From: Dactylis glomerata | Lineage: Eukaryota > Streptophyta > Magnoliopsida > Poales > Poaceae | DNA: 64,000 bases | Assembly (NCBI GenBank): GCA_007115705.1 | Contig: QXEO01001842.1 | Coordinates: 1,290,458-1,354,457, forward strand | Direction: 5' to 3' | Shown: positions 11,338 to 21,413 of the stretch, in pieces | Numbering within the stretch: the first letter of the stretch is position 1 | How the letters are laid out: every line of letters begins with the position of its first letter | Position numbers and translations under genes: made by a program | The notes under the pieces: generated by a model | The model's database searches: none | What the model was told of the DNA's origin: nothing | Seen by the model: only the letters and a program-made list of their open reading frames with translations

Positions 11338-13134
11338 AATTTACCTTTTGAAATTATGTGCGATGCTAGTGATTTTGCTGTTGGTGCTATTCTTGGACAG
11401 CGCGTAGATAATAAGTTGAATGTTATTCATTATTCTAGTAAGACTCTTGATGCTGCTTAGAAGAATTATGCTACTACTGAGAAAGAGTTTCTTGCTGTTG
11501 TTTTTGCTTGTGATAAGTTTAGATCTTACATTGTTGATTCTAAAGTTACTATTCATACTGATCACGCTGCTATTAGATATCTTATGACTAAGAAGGATGC
11601 TAAGCCTAGGCTTATTAGATGGGTGTTGCTTTTACAAGAGTTTGATTTGCATATCGTAGATAGGATAGGTGCTGAAAATCCTGTGGCTAACAATTTGTCT
11701 AGATTGGAAAACATTTCTTTTGATCCTATTCCTGTTAATGATAGTTTTCCAAATGAACAGTTGGCTGCAATAAATGTAACTTCGCGAGACCTTCCTTGGT
11801 ATGCTGATTATGCTAACTTTATTGTTTCCAAGTATTTGCCTCCAACCTTTACAGCTCAGCAAAGAAGAAAATTCTTCTATGATTTGAGGCATTATTTTTG
11901 GGATGACCCACACTTATATAAAGAAGGAGTTGATGGTATTATGAGAAGATGCGTACCGGAATATGAGCAACAAGAGATATTAAGAAAATGCCATAGCAGC
12001 GCCTACGGAGGGCATCATGCTGGAGATAGAACCGCACAGAAGGTTCTACAATCAGGTTTTTATTGGTCAACCCTCTTTAAAGATGCCAGAAGGTATGTTT
12101 TATCTTGTGATGAATGTCAAAGAGTTGGTAATATTTCTAGACGCAATGAGATGCCTATGAATTACACTCTTGTTATTGAACCATTTGATTGTTGGGGGTT
12201 TGACTTTATGGGTCCTTTTCCTCCTTCAAAAGGCTATACCCATATACTTGTTGTTGTTGATTATGTTACTAAATGGGTAGAAGCCATACCTACAAAGAGT
12301 GCCGATGGTGAGACTTCGTTAAAAATGCTTAAGGATGTTATTTTTCCTAGGTTCGGAGTGCCTAGATATCTTATGACTGACGGAGGTTCTCATTTTATTC
12401 ATGGTAGTTTTAGAAAAACTCTTGCTAAATATGATGTCAATCATAGAATTGCTTCTGCTTATCATCCCCAAACTAGTGGGCAGGTAGAGCTTTCAAATAG
12501 GGAGATTAAGTCTATCTTGCAGAAGACTGTCAATAGATCTAGGAAAAACTGGGCTAGTAAGTTAAATGACACTTTATGGGCTTATAGAACTGCTTATAAG
12601 AATCCCATGGGTATGTCTCCTTATAAGATGGTTTACGGAAAAGCGTGTCACTTGCCCTTAGAATTAGAACACAAAGCTTTTTGGGCAGTGAGAGAGCTTA
12701 ACAGAGATTTTAAACTAGCCGGTAAGAAAAGGTTGTTAGATTTGAGTTCTCTAGATGAGTGGAGAAACGAAGCTTATGAGAATGCCAGACTTTTTAAAGA
12801 GAAAGTCAAGCAATGGCATGATAAGAGAATTCTTAAGAGAGAGTTTCATGTTGGTGAGAAAGTTCTATTGTATAGGTCTCGTCTCAGATTTTTTGCAGGA
12901 AAATTACTCTCTAAATGGGAAGGACCATATGTTATTGTGGAAGTGTACCGCTCAGGTGCTATTAAGATCGCTTCATTGAAAGATGACTCTGCACAAGTGG
13001 TGAATGGGCAAAGACTCAAGCATTATATTTCTGGAGATTCTTATAATGAAGATGTTGATGTTATTGAAACAGTTTCTCCGGAAGAATACATCCAAGACAA
13101 ATTGCAGGTACCTGCAGAGTTCGTTATCGAATAG
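11338..13134 (+). pseudogene. RNase H and integrase part of element A polyprotein
   Basis: This is the in-frame continuation of 2-2947 once the Copia element and one TSD are removed. RNase H begins at 11338 with an intact MCDASDFAVG around 11354. An in-frame TAG at 11458-11460 (TLDAA*KNYATTEKE) replaces an expected glutamine. Integrase follows: an HHCC zinc module around 11990-12120, then the DDE core with the first D in WGFDFMG (about 12193), the second in MTDGG (about 12373) and the E in QVELSNRE (about 12482). The C-terminal GPY-like segment (KWEGPYVIVEV, about 12915) precedes the stop. There is no chromodomain, as expected for Athila. The integrase itself reads open from 11584, so it was probably intact until recently. 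Confidence 0.88.
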
Positions 13135-13472
13135 GTAACAGATCTAGTCAGAAAAGTTTCGCGAAAAATTCTTCCTTTAATATTTTTGCTGTTTTTACTA
13201 AATATGAAAAATCACGAGACGAAAAAGGGCAGGAAAAAGAGTCCGTGTGTGTCTCACACACAGGTGGCGCGGGCCCACCCCTGGCCGCGCCACCTGGGTG
13301 TGAGAACACCCCGGAACTCGTTTCCGTCCCGGTTTCCTCCTGTGATTTCGTTTCGATGTATAATTTTCGCCTATTTAACCCCCCGGAGTCCCCGAGGTCT
13401 GTATATCATTTTCTCGTCATGTTTTGTTTCGAGCTGTTTCTGTCAGGAGTTGATCTTAAGCTTGGAGGAGTC
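13135..13472 (+). other. Spacer between pol and ORF3 of element A
   Basis: Non-coding leader. It ends in a polypurine-tract-like AAGCTTGGAGGAG (13458-13470) placed two bases before the ORF3 start codon. Confidence 0.6.
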
Positions 13473-14006
13473 ATGGCCTCTTCCAGCGGTGACAAGGAGA
13501 AGACACCTCCGGAAGATGACACCAAAGATTTCCGGCTGAAAGAAGAGGTTGAAAGCGAAGACGAAGAGGAAGATCAAAGTCCAAGGCCGAACACTGTGAT
13601 TGCCAGCATAGGGGTGGTGACAAATCATGACAAGTTCAAGAAGAGTGTCCGCATAAGGACCGGAGGGGGTGTGCCACGTCACACCTTATCTCCACGGACA
13701 TCTCCACCAAGCCAAAATCCTTTCCATACTCTAATTCATGAACGTCAGTTCCAAAAGGTGCCCAAATCACGATTACCCTCTGGCTGGGATATAGATCGTT
13801 CTAACAATGCAGGGACAGGAAGCTCCAAGGGTGAAGAAGGATGGGGAAATAATTCCAAGAGCTGGGATTCTCTTGCTGACAGGTTCATGAACCGTGTTGA
13901 GCACAATTCCGAGATGATTCGTAACCTCGAGTACAAGATTGATGATCTGAAGGATTTGATTGAGAAGCTTATTAGAGATTATCCACCGCCACCACCAAAG
14001 GAGTAA
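13473..14006 (+). CDS. Extra ORF (ORF3) of Athila-type element A, function unknown
   Basis: This is a 177-residue frame starting MASSSGDKEKTPP, chosen over an upstream ATG at 13245 because that earlier part reads through GC-rich leader. The N-terminal third is acidic (SEDEEEDQSPRP) and the middle is rich in Ser, Pro and Thr. The last 45 residues form a probable coiled coil (RVEHNSEMIRNLEYKIDDLK...) ending in a proline run. No transmembrane segment or signal peptide is visible, so it does not look like an envelope protein, although it sits where Athila elements carry their env-like ORF. Extra ORFs between pol and the 3' LTR are known in plant Gypsy elements. I do not recognise the family. The frame is intact. 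Confidence 0.6.
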   Translation: MASSSGDKEKTPPEDDTKDFRLKEEVESEDEEEDQSPRPNTVIASIGVVTNHDKFKKSVRIRTGGGVPRHTLSPRTSPPSQNPFHTLIHERQFQKVPKSRLPSGWDIDRSNNAGTGSSKGEEGWGNNSKSWDSLADRFMNRVEHNSEMIRNLEYKIDDLKDLIEKLIRDYPPPPPKE

Positions 14007-15687
14007 TTCGTCATCGGTATAGGCATCCCCTTGGCTTGTTCCAAGCTTGGGGGAGTGCCTCGGTATCACATCATTACCTTTTGCTCATTTACTTTTCAAG
14101 TAGTGTCGTATCATGAATAGAGAAGTTATCATATAGAATAGTTTGCAGTTTGGAAGTATCCTCCTTAGTCAGTTATCTATGTATCCCTTGGTGTGAGTTG
14201 CGGTAATAAAATATTAATGAGAAGTTTTATCGTTTACTTTTCGCACACTTTATGTTAGTTTGCAATCTCTCTTGTATGACTAGTCTTATTGATTGGTATT
14301 GGTATTATATTGGGAGCATGAGTAGATTTAGTTGGTTTTGGCAAACCTAGCTTGGTCAGTAGCAACTTTACCTTGAGGTCTGAGTAGAAAAGAATAAAGA
14401 AGTGCTTGCAGTTACATCACTTCAGTTTTCCCTTATGATTGGCTTATAAGCATTGTTATTCTTAAAGTTAAAATCATTGTACCTTCAAGGGAGTTTGCAT
14501 GATTGTTCTTATTATATGTATGTTTGTTTGTTTCATGCAACTCTTATGCTTGCTACCCAGCCTTGCTAGCCAAAAACCTGTACTGAGAGGAAATACTTCT
14601 CGTGCATCTAATTTCCAAAAGCCAAGTGACTTCCAAAGAGTCCACTATAAATTCCTATGCATGGTATTTCAAGCCATTCCAAGTAAATTTTCATGTGCTA
14701 CCTTTCAAAAACCTTCAAACACTTCTCATTTTGTGCCACTGTTTTTAGCTCATGAGGACGTAGTGGATGGGTTTGTTATCTTCCATACTAAATTAAGTAC
14801 CCCTCGACTAGGCAGCTTCATCTGCTCGTCATTAATTTTGCAAGGGAGCTGGTCAGACCATTATAATCTCAAAAAGAAAAAGAAAGAAAAAAGGCACTCC
14901 TCCAATGGAATGTGAAAGTTGGTCGGCACCCGATGGAATCGGTTAGCCATGGTTTGAGAAAGGAAAAAGGTGGGGAGGAGTGCAAAGCTATAAAAGAGCA
15001 CCAAAGTGCCAATTAATCAAACATCTCGGAACCGCTCTCACTTGTTTAGTATGGAAGATATCAAGAACTCCGTTGCTAGTCGTTGACAAAAGCAACCACC
15101 TCTCAAAACAATTTTTACCTCTGTTTTACAAATGAAAAGCTCTAGCACATGTTTAATCCCTGCTTCCCTCTGCGAAGGGCCTATCTTTTACTTTTATGTT
15201 GAGTCAACCTATTTCCCTCTGTCTCAAGCAAGCATTCGAGTTGTTATGTTTCACTCACCCATATGTTGATCCATTTAATCATGTTTATTATCTTCCTTGT
15301 TTTGTATAATGCTTTTGTCTGAAGGAATACACCTTTGAAAGCTTTCTATGTATGCAAAAGTTTACTTTGTTGAGCATATAGTCTTTGCTATATTAGCTCC
15401 ATTTTAAAAGGCTCCGTCTAAAAGAGAGAATAGTTTGTTCTCCATTCTTTGACCAAGAACTAAGGTTTGCCATTGCCAATTATAGTTTACCTTGTGCATC
15501 TTTACATGTGATTCCCTTTTACCTATTGCAAGTCTACATCTTATAAAGGGAAGTTGCTGTTTATTATAATTTGTGCCTTAGTGAATGTGATGCTTCTTGT
15601 CCGTATTTTGATTATCGACACTTCACTCCTTAAACCTGTAGTCATGTTTACCGAGTTTAGTTTTTGCTTGGGGACAAGCGAGGTCTA
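14007..15687 (+). other. Long 3' non-coding region of element A with a block shared with elements B and C
   Basis: 1.7 kb without a credible gene. About 14560-15230 is clearly alignable by eye with the reverse complement of about 21890-22440 (element B) and about 32980-33620 (element C), although the flanking ORFs differ. It contains the 90-nt stem-loop at 14894-14983 and a CTATAAAAG just after it. A second polypurine-like motif AAGCTTGGGGGAG lies at 14043-14055. Confidence 0.7.
14894..14983 (+). promoter_or_regulatory. Conserved stem-loop in the 3' region of element A
   Basis: GCACTCCTCC (14894-14903) and GGAGGAGTGC (14974-14983) are perfect 10-bp inverted repeats around a 70-nt loop containing ATGGAATCGGTTAGCCATGG. 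The same arms occur in elements B and C. A TATA-like CTATAAAAG follows the right arm. The role is unknown; RNA export, packaging, dimerisation or an internal promoter are possible. Confidence 0.65.
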
Positions 15688-15700
15688 AGCTTGGGGGGAT
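15686..15700 (+). other. Polypurine tract of element A
   Basis: TAAGCTTGGGGGGAT directly precedes the 3' LTR, the expected plus-strand primer. Confidence 0.85.
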
Positions 15701-17208
15701 TGATACGTCCAATTTGCATCACTATTTTGTATCATAATTTACTGTTATTCATTGATATATTTCATATTTAGATATGATACTTATGTTATTTCCTTTGCTT
15801 TCACATGTTTGATGATCATCGGAGGAGTTGCTGCCGGAGTCAGGATTCTGGTGGAAAAAGGACCATCAAGAGACCATATTTTGAAGACCAGGAAAATTCT
15901 AGAAAAATACCCAGAAATTATAATTTCCCAGAAGACTCAGGAAGCCAGAAGGAGGAGTCGAGAGGAGCCAGGGGGGCCCCACATGCCAGGGTGGCGCGGC
16001 CAGCCCCCTGGCCGCGCGGGCCCTGCGTGAGGCCGCCCTGGCCCACCTCTGGTCTCGCCCCTCCGCGTACATCATCGTCCCCGAAAACCTAAGTCAAGGG
16101 GGGCTCAGAGTTAGACACAGCCGCCTCTGCAGGGCGGAGAACACCAGAGAGAGAAAGCTCTCCGGCAGGGAGAAATCTGCCGGGGAAATTCCTTCCCGGA
16201 GAGGGGAGATCGTCGCCATCGTCATCACCATCGCACCGGACTTCATCGGGATCATCATCATCATCATCTCCATCACCAGCACCTTCATCTCCACCATCAC
16301 CATGTCATCCCGCTGTAACATCTTGAGTTGGATCTTGTTATATTCATAGGGGAAACTTTCCCGGTGTTGATTACTCTTGTAGTTGATGCTATTGAGTGGA
16401 ACCGTTGAGTTAAAGTTTATGTTCAGATTGTTATTTACCATTATTTCACCTCTGATCATGATCCATATGATGTCTTGTGAGTAGTTCGTTTAGTTCTTGA
16501 GGACATGGGAGAAGTCAAGATGTTAGTAGTGAATTATTGTTGAGAAATATTTAATGGTTTGATATTGTTGTGGTGCTATTTCACTAGTGGTGTCATGTGA
16601 ACGTCGACTACATGATACTTCACCATTTATGGGCCTAGTGAGATGCATTGTGTATTTGGCTACCGATTGTGGGGTTGCTGGAGTGACAGAAACCTAAACC
16701 TCCGTTGGGAAACCATTGCACCAGGGAGCGTAGGATCTTAGAGTTTAAGGCTGTGGTTAGATTTATCTTAATTACTTTCTTGTATTTGCGGATGCTTGCA
16801 AGGGGTATAATCACAAGTGTGTATTTATCCTAGTAAGGGTAGTGCGCTAGCACAGGTTCACCCCCATAACACCTATCAAACCAATAAATACTATTGGCTC
16901 TATGAAGCGAAAGCTCTTGACAGAAACTCCTGTGTGTCCTCGAGAACGTTTGGTTATTATAAGTACACAACCGGCTTGTCCTTTGCTGAAGAAAGGATTG
17001 GGTCACTTGCTGCAATTGTTACTACTGTCTTTTATTTACTCGCACTTTATTTACTCGTATTACCAAATACCCCTGAAAACCTGTTTGCTAGTATTTACAG
17101 TGATTCCTTGATCAAAACTGCTCATCAACACATTCTGCTCCTCGTTGGGTTCGACACTCTTATTTATCGAAAGTACTACGATACACCCCCTATACTTGTG
17201 GGTCATCA
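15701..17208 (+). repeat. 3' LTR of element A
   Basis: 1508 bp starting TGATACGTCC and ending GTGGGTCATCA. Its left edge abuts the polypurine tract and its right edge abuts LINE coding sequence. The short frames inside, for example at 16817-17260, are not conserved coding. Confidence 0.88.
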
Positions 17209-17560
17209 GAAAGCAATGCCTACTGGTGCAAGAGCAAGTAAATATAGCAAACATATTTGATAAACTTTGTTGCAGGTGTGGAATGGAAGAAACTGAAATG
17301 CATCTCTTCTTCACTTGCAACTTTGCAAGAGCAGCCTGGTTTGGAAAGCCTTGGTACATTAAAACAGATGTGCTTGTTAATGATACAGATTCTCTTTCAC
17401 ACTTACTCTAAAAAATGTTAAACATGAACCATCCACACGCATCTATTGAAAATATTCTAACCTTTATGTGGTGTATATGGAAAGTCCGTAATGACTATCT
17501 CTTCAACAAAAAATTTAGTCATCCGAATCCACCATATGGCAAATGCTCTTAACCAAAATC
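17209..17560 (+). pseudogene. LINE ORF2 zinc-binding (zf-RVT) segment, frameshifted
   Basis: One frame reads MPTGARASKYSKH, the conserved start of the zf-RVT region. A neighbouring frame continues with LCCRCGMEETEMHLFFTC, giving the C-x2-C...H...C zinc ligands, and then NFARAAWF. A stop at about 17409 and frame changes show decay. This region of LINE ORF2 lies between reverse transcriptase and RNase H. The upstream reverse transcriptase has been separated from it by element A. Confidence 0.75.
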
Positions 17561-17670
17561 TTGAGAAATATGATGTCTTTCAGGTTCACGCAAGTAAATT
17601 ATAGGTTATTCAAGAAAAGAAAGACTACAGGGACATCAAGGAAGGGGAAACAATTAAGTCGGATCTACAA

Positions 17671-18225
17671 GTGCAGGGTAGCAAAATCTTCTCAGATGCG
17701 GCTTGGAAACCAAAGAAGAACTTGAAAGCAGGAGAAACAAAAATTACAGGTCTTGGAGTCTACTGCCAAATTCTACAGGACAACCTGAAAGCAACAATTC
17801 TGCTCCAAGCTTCTAGAGGGAAAACACCATCTCCTCTTCATGCGGAAGCCCTTGGTCTTCTTCTTGCAACAAAAATAGCCCAACTACTGAAGGTCAATCA
17901 AATCACCTTTCTAGCAGACAATCTTCAATTGGCAAGGGCGGCAGCATCAAGTCCTTCAGAAGAACAGGTCCCCTGGGAAATCAGAGATTTAATTGCTAGT
18001 TTCAAAATTCAATCGAGGGAATTGCAAAACAGTATTTACCACATCAAAAGAGAAATCAATGGTGTGGCTCACAACTGTGCACATCAGGCGATCACACAAA
18101 TTCAGTCTGTGCCTACCTATAGTTGTTCCAATTCAGCTCACCCTCTTGGCAATTGTCCTGTAATTTCTTCTCTTCAAAATACTTCTCTTCGAGACATTGT
18201 ACTTTATGATGTTAACTGTTTATGA
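17671..18225 (+). pseudogene. LINE ORF2 C-terminal RNase H domain
   Basis: This open frame of 184 codons shows the plant LINE RNase H pattern (RVT_3). FSDAAWKP carries the first catalytic Asp, LHAEALGLLLATKIA carries the Glu helix, FLADNLQLARAA carries the next Asp, and GVAHNCAHQA is the final block. In the element it would remove RNA during target-primed reverse transcription. It stays open to its natural stop, but the upstream part of ORF2 is frameshifted, so it is a fragment. Confidence 0.82.
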
Positions 18226-18277
18226 GCTGAATGAAAATTTGGCACATCCGGTGCCATACTTGTTCAAAAAAAACAAG

Positions 18278-19055
18278 AAAAATGATGCATCATATATTTT
18301 ATATACCTTTCTGATAAATCATATGAGAAAAACCTTGTATAAAAGGAAAACCCATAATATATATTATGTAGTACTAAAAGCGGAATATATGGTTATGTTT
18401 TTAAGACACCATGTTAATCCACATCATCAAAAAAATTAAATGTTAGATTATTAATCCATGGCTACAATTATCCAAAAATTAAGGCCTTATAACCGTATAG
18501 CCGCATTATTACTTTTTTAGCTGGCCAAGTGGCAATTTTCCATTGGATCGCGCCCTAATATTCCGCACGAGCACTTGGTTTCCCAATTTTTTAAAATGTT
18601 ATTTATAATATATATTACGTGTTACCAATGTATATACATGTAACTTACACCGTGTGTAGGAAAGTAACTAATTAATTTACATGTACAACCATTATGTATA
18701 TAGACAAGTTAATTTATAGTAGTCTGCATGCTGCAGACAATACATTATATAATGATAAAAAACTCTAAATAAATTCAAACCTAATCTAGCCACAACTTTG
18801 ACTAATTTAGCCATGAAGAAGTAGTGAACCAGGTACATGTCCTAATCTAGCCAGGAAATTGCCTGCATAAGTTAATATACAAGACAACTGTATACCATCA
18901 AATTAAAAAAAATCCTTCAATACTGAAATTTATTTGATCAAAAAAGTTTCAAGAATTAGAAAGTGCATGCTTGCTTTGTTGCTTGTACGTACGTATTACA
19001 AAAAATATATGATTTTCGGGTGAAGCTGATCAAGTGTTCCACAAGATATATAAAT
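18278..19055. other. AT-rich intergenic DNA, no gene seen
   Basis: Short AT-rich stretches (for example TATATATTACG and ATACATGTAACTTACA near 18600-18660) and no recognisable repeat family or ORF. Confidence 0.6.
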
Positions 19056-19136
19056 ACTACCCTTGTTTTGAAAAGTAAGCCTTCTTTAAAAAGTTAATTT
19101 AACTTTTTAAAAGGCTTATATTTTGAAATGGATGTA
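19056..19136. mobile_element. Small Stowaway-like MITE
   Basis: About 80 bp that folds almost entirely into one hairpin. The left arm ACTACCCTTGTTTTGAAAAG and the right arm ending ATTTTGAAATGGATGTA are imperfect inverted repeats of the type that Triticeae Stowaway elements begin with. The centre TTAAAAAGTTAATTTAACTT is near-palindromic. TA dinucleotides flank it. The assignment is by shape and terminal similarity. Confidence 0.5.
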
Positions 19137-19195
19137 ATTGTTGATTACTGTAAGAGGTAAAACCATCAAACACATCCTAAATAGAGCCCTCCCAT

Positions 19196-19212
19196 GCGTA
19201 AGTGAATTCTTA
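19196..19212. repeat. 17-bp target site duplication of the minus-strand LINE, left copy
   Basis: GCGTAAGTGAATTCTTA occurs here and again at 26788-26804, exactly outside the LINE sequence. This length is typical of target-primed insertion. Confidence 0.8.
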
Positions 19213-19372
19213 CGACGAAACAGGCTTTCGCCCCGCTTTATAAATAAAGCAACCACAACCATACAAAGTTCAAATACCCAACATAGCAAAGGAGAAAAAA
19301 AGGTTCGCTGGGGCCACAAGCCCAACAAGAGGTAAAAGTAAGATACAGCTCTCACGTAACGTGTAGAGCAAC

Positions 19373-19775
19373 TCAACGGCTGGACTGCGTAGATAATTGG
19401 CGTGCCGTCAATAGAAGATCCTCCAGCATGCTGTCCAGCCGTTCTCTGTCCCGCTGCCTACAGAGCGGATACCACTGCTGCAAAAAGGCCAAAAATTTGA
19501 ACACAAAGTCAGATGCCCGCCTTAGAAAGATATGCTCAATCACCATCTTATTACGAATAGTCCATAAGGTCCAAGACATCGCGGCAAACACGAGCCAGAA
19601 GAGGCGCCTCCTCCCACTGGTACGGTTTGCACGCACCTCCAGGAATTTGCCAAGGTCAAAGGCCTGCCACTCAGGACCTAGGGCCTCGGCAACGAAACTC
19701 CATAGGAAGCGGGCAGCAGGACAGGTAAAAATAATGTGATGCGTCGTCTTCGGGACGTCGCAAAGGGGACACTGG
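19373..19775 (-). pseudogene. LINE ORF2 C-terminal part (left of element B)
   Basis: Reading on the minus strand from the junction with element B gives CPLCDVPKTTHHIIFTCPAA, the zinc ligands C-x2-C...H...C of zf-RVT. It continues in a second frame with LFWLVFAAMSWTLWTIRNK and a basic tail ending at the stop near 19373. Plant LINEs without a fused RNase H domain end this way. At least one frame change separates the two segments. Its upstream part is at 26496-26787. Confidence 0.72.
19771..19775. repeat. Target site duplication of element B, left copy (ACTGG)
   Basis: The identical ACTGG is at 26496-26500. Confidence 0.95.
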
Positions 19776-21397
19776 TGCTACTCGTGTGATGGCGCCAGAA
19801 AAGACTGTGGCATTTAGTTGACGTTGGAGCAGTATGTCCTTGTGCGTGGTGATGACCAGCCCGTTGGGAACCCCAAGAGGAAGGTATGATGAGTGCAGCA
19901 GCAAGTTTTCCCTCAGTTAAGAAACCAAGGTTTATCGATCAGGAGAAGGGAGACGGTGACGACTGAAGGTGTTTGTGGAACCTGCACACACACAGACAAA
20001 TACTTTGTCCCCAACTTGCGATGAGGTTGTCAATCTCACCGGTTTGCTTGAAACAAAGGTTATGAGTGTATCGAGTGGAAAACAGTAGTAAAATGCTAGT
20101 AAAGTAAACAGTGCGGGAATAGTAAACAGGTGATTGCAATATGATTAAAATAGGACCGGGGTCCACAGTTCACTAGTGGTGTCTCTCCATAGATAAATAA
20201 CATGCTGGGTAAACAAATTACAGTTGGGCAATTGATAGAATAAAGATAACGTGATATGTCAAGAAGATCACTATGAGATTCACTCTGGGCATTACAACAA
20301 AATACATAGACCGCCATCCAACTGCATCTATGACTAATAATCCACCCCCGGGGATATCATCCGAACACCCTAGAAGTATTAAGTTGCGAACAACAGATAA
20401 TTGCATTAAGCAAAGTGTGTAATGTAAACAAAGCATATGCCCTTGAGCATATGAATGTTGTTTTCTCCCTAGTAGCAACAGCACATCTACCACCTTAGAG
20501 GTTTCTGTCACTCCCCCAGGTGAAATAGAGACATGAACCCACTATCGAGCATAAATACCTCCTCTTGGAGTCACTAGCAACTACTCGGCCAAGATAGCTA
20601 CTAACAACGGAGAGCATGCAAGATCATAAACAACATAGAGATAACAAAAGATATAATTCAGTACAGCAACTTAATCATAAACACCAATATTCATCGGATC
20701 CCAACAAACCAACATCATAGTATTACATAACGGTGATCTCAATCATGTAGGGCAGCTCATGAGATCTAAACATGAAGCACATGGTGGAGAAGACAACCAT
20801 CTAGCTACTGCTATGGACCCATAGTCCAAGGTAGACTACTCACTCATCGCTCCGGAGGCAAGCATGGCGATGAAGAAGACCTCCGGTGGCGATTCCCCTC
20901 TCCGGCAGGGTGCCGGGAAGAGCTTCTGGACCCTCGCGATCTTCGGGTCGACGGCGGCGGCGGATCGCGATGTATTCTGGAAAACTGATCTGGCCCTTAG
21001 GTTTTTCTCGTCAGGGGGTATATGTAGGCGAAAGGGGGCTGTCAGAGGTGGAGCCAGGTGTCCTCACACAGGGGTGGCGCGGCCAGGGGCTGGGCCGCCC
21101 CGCCCCCTTGTGTGGGGCCCTGGTGGCCCCCCTCTGTCAGGTCTTCGGATGTTTGGGAGCTCCCCGGTGAAATATGACTTCAGGAACTTGTTTCGTCCAA
21201 TTCCGAGAATATTTCCTGTGTATCACTTCTGAAACACAAAAACAGCAGAAAACAGGAAACTGGCACTGTGGCACTTCGTTAATAGGTTAGTTCCGGAAAA
21301 TGTATAAAAATGCCACTAAGTGTAACGAAACAATAGGCAAATGGTGTAAAACAAAGCATGGAGCATCAAAAATTATAGATACGTTTGAGACGTATCA
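19776..21397 (-). repeat. 3' LTR of element B (left copy)
   Basis: 1622 bp. On the minus strand it runs TGATACGTCTC...GAGTAGCA. It contains a PBS-like TGGCGCCAGAAAAGA (plus-strand text, 19790-19804) close to its outer end, which is unusual for an LTR. Confidence 0.93.
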
Positions 21398-21413
21398 AGC
21401 ATCCCCAAGCTTA
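21398..21413 (-). other. Polypurine tract of element B
   Basis: The minus strand reads TAAGCTTGGGGATGCT directly before the 3' LTR. Two further copies of AAGCTTGGGGATGC occur inside the element at 23253-23266 and 23309-23322. Confidence 0.85.

Larger units (their letters stand above)
1..17208 (+). mobile_element. Athila-type Gypsy LTR retrotransposon A (5' end outside window)
   Basis: In order the element shows gag, protease, reverse transcriptase, RNase H, integrase, an extra ORF, a long 3' non-coding region, a polypurine tract and a 3' LTR. The order PR-RT-RH-IN defines the Gypsy superfamily. The RT and protease style, the extra ORF after pol and an LTR starting TGATACGTCC fit the Athila lineage as found in Triticeae. 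The 5' LTR and PBS lie to the left of the window. The element is interrupted by a Copia element at 2948-11332. It sits in a LINE, because LINE coding sequence starts directly after its 3' LTR. The base after the LTR reads GAAAG, the expected TSD, but the other copy is not visible. Confidence 0.9.
17209..18277 (+). mobile_element. 3' end of a LINE (L1-like) retrotransposon, plus strand
   Basis: It begins directly after the LTR of element A with the reverse-transcriptase-associated zinc-binding region, continues into an RNase H domain and a short 3' UTR, and ends in an A-rich tail (TTCAAAAAAAACAAGAAAAA, about 18263-18282). The rest of the LINE must lie beyond the left end of element A, outside the window. 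The 3' boundary is approximate and I could not identify a TSD. Confidence 0.8.

Noticed and set aside
13245..13472. Upstream extension of the element A extra ORF from ATG at 13245
   Set aside because: The extra 76 codons cover GC-rich leader with no protein-like pattern; the ATG at 13473 follows a polypurine-like motif and starts an acidic domain, so it is preferred.
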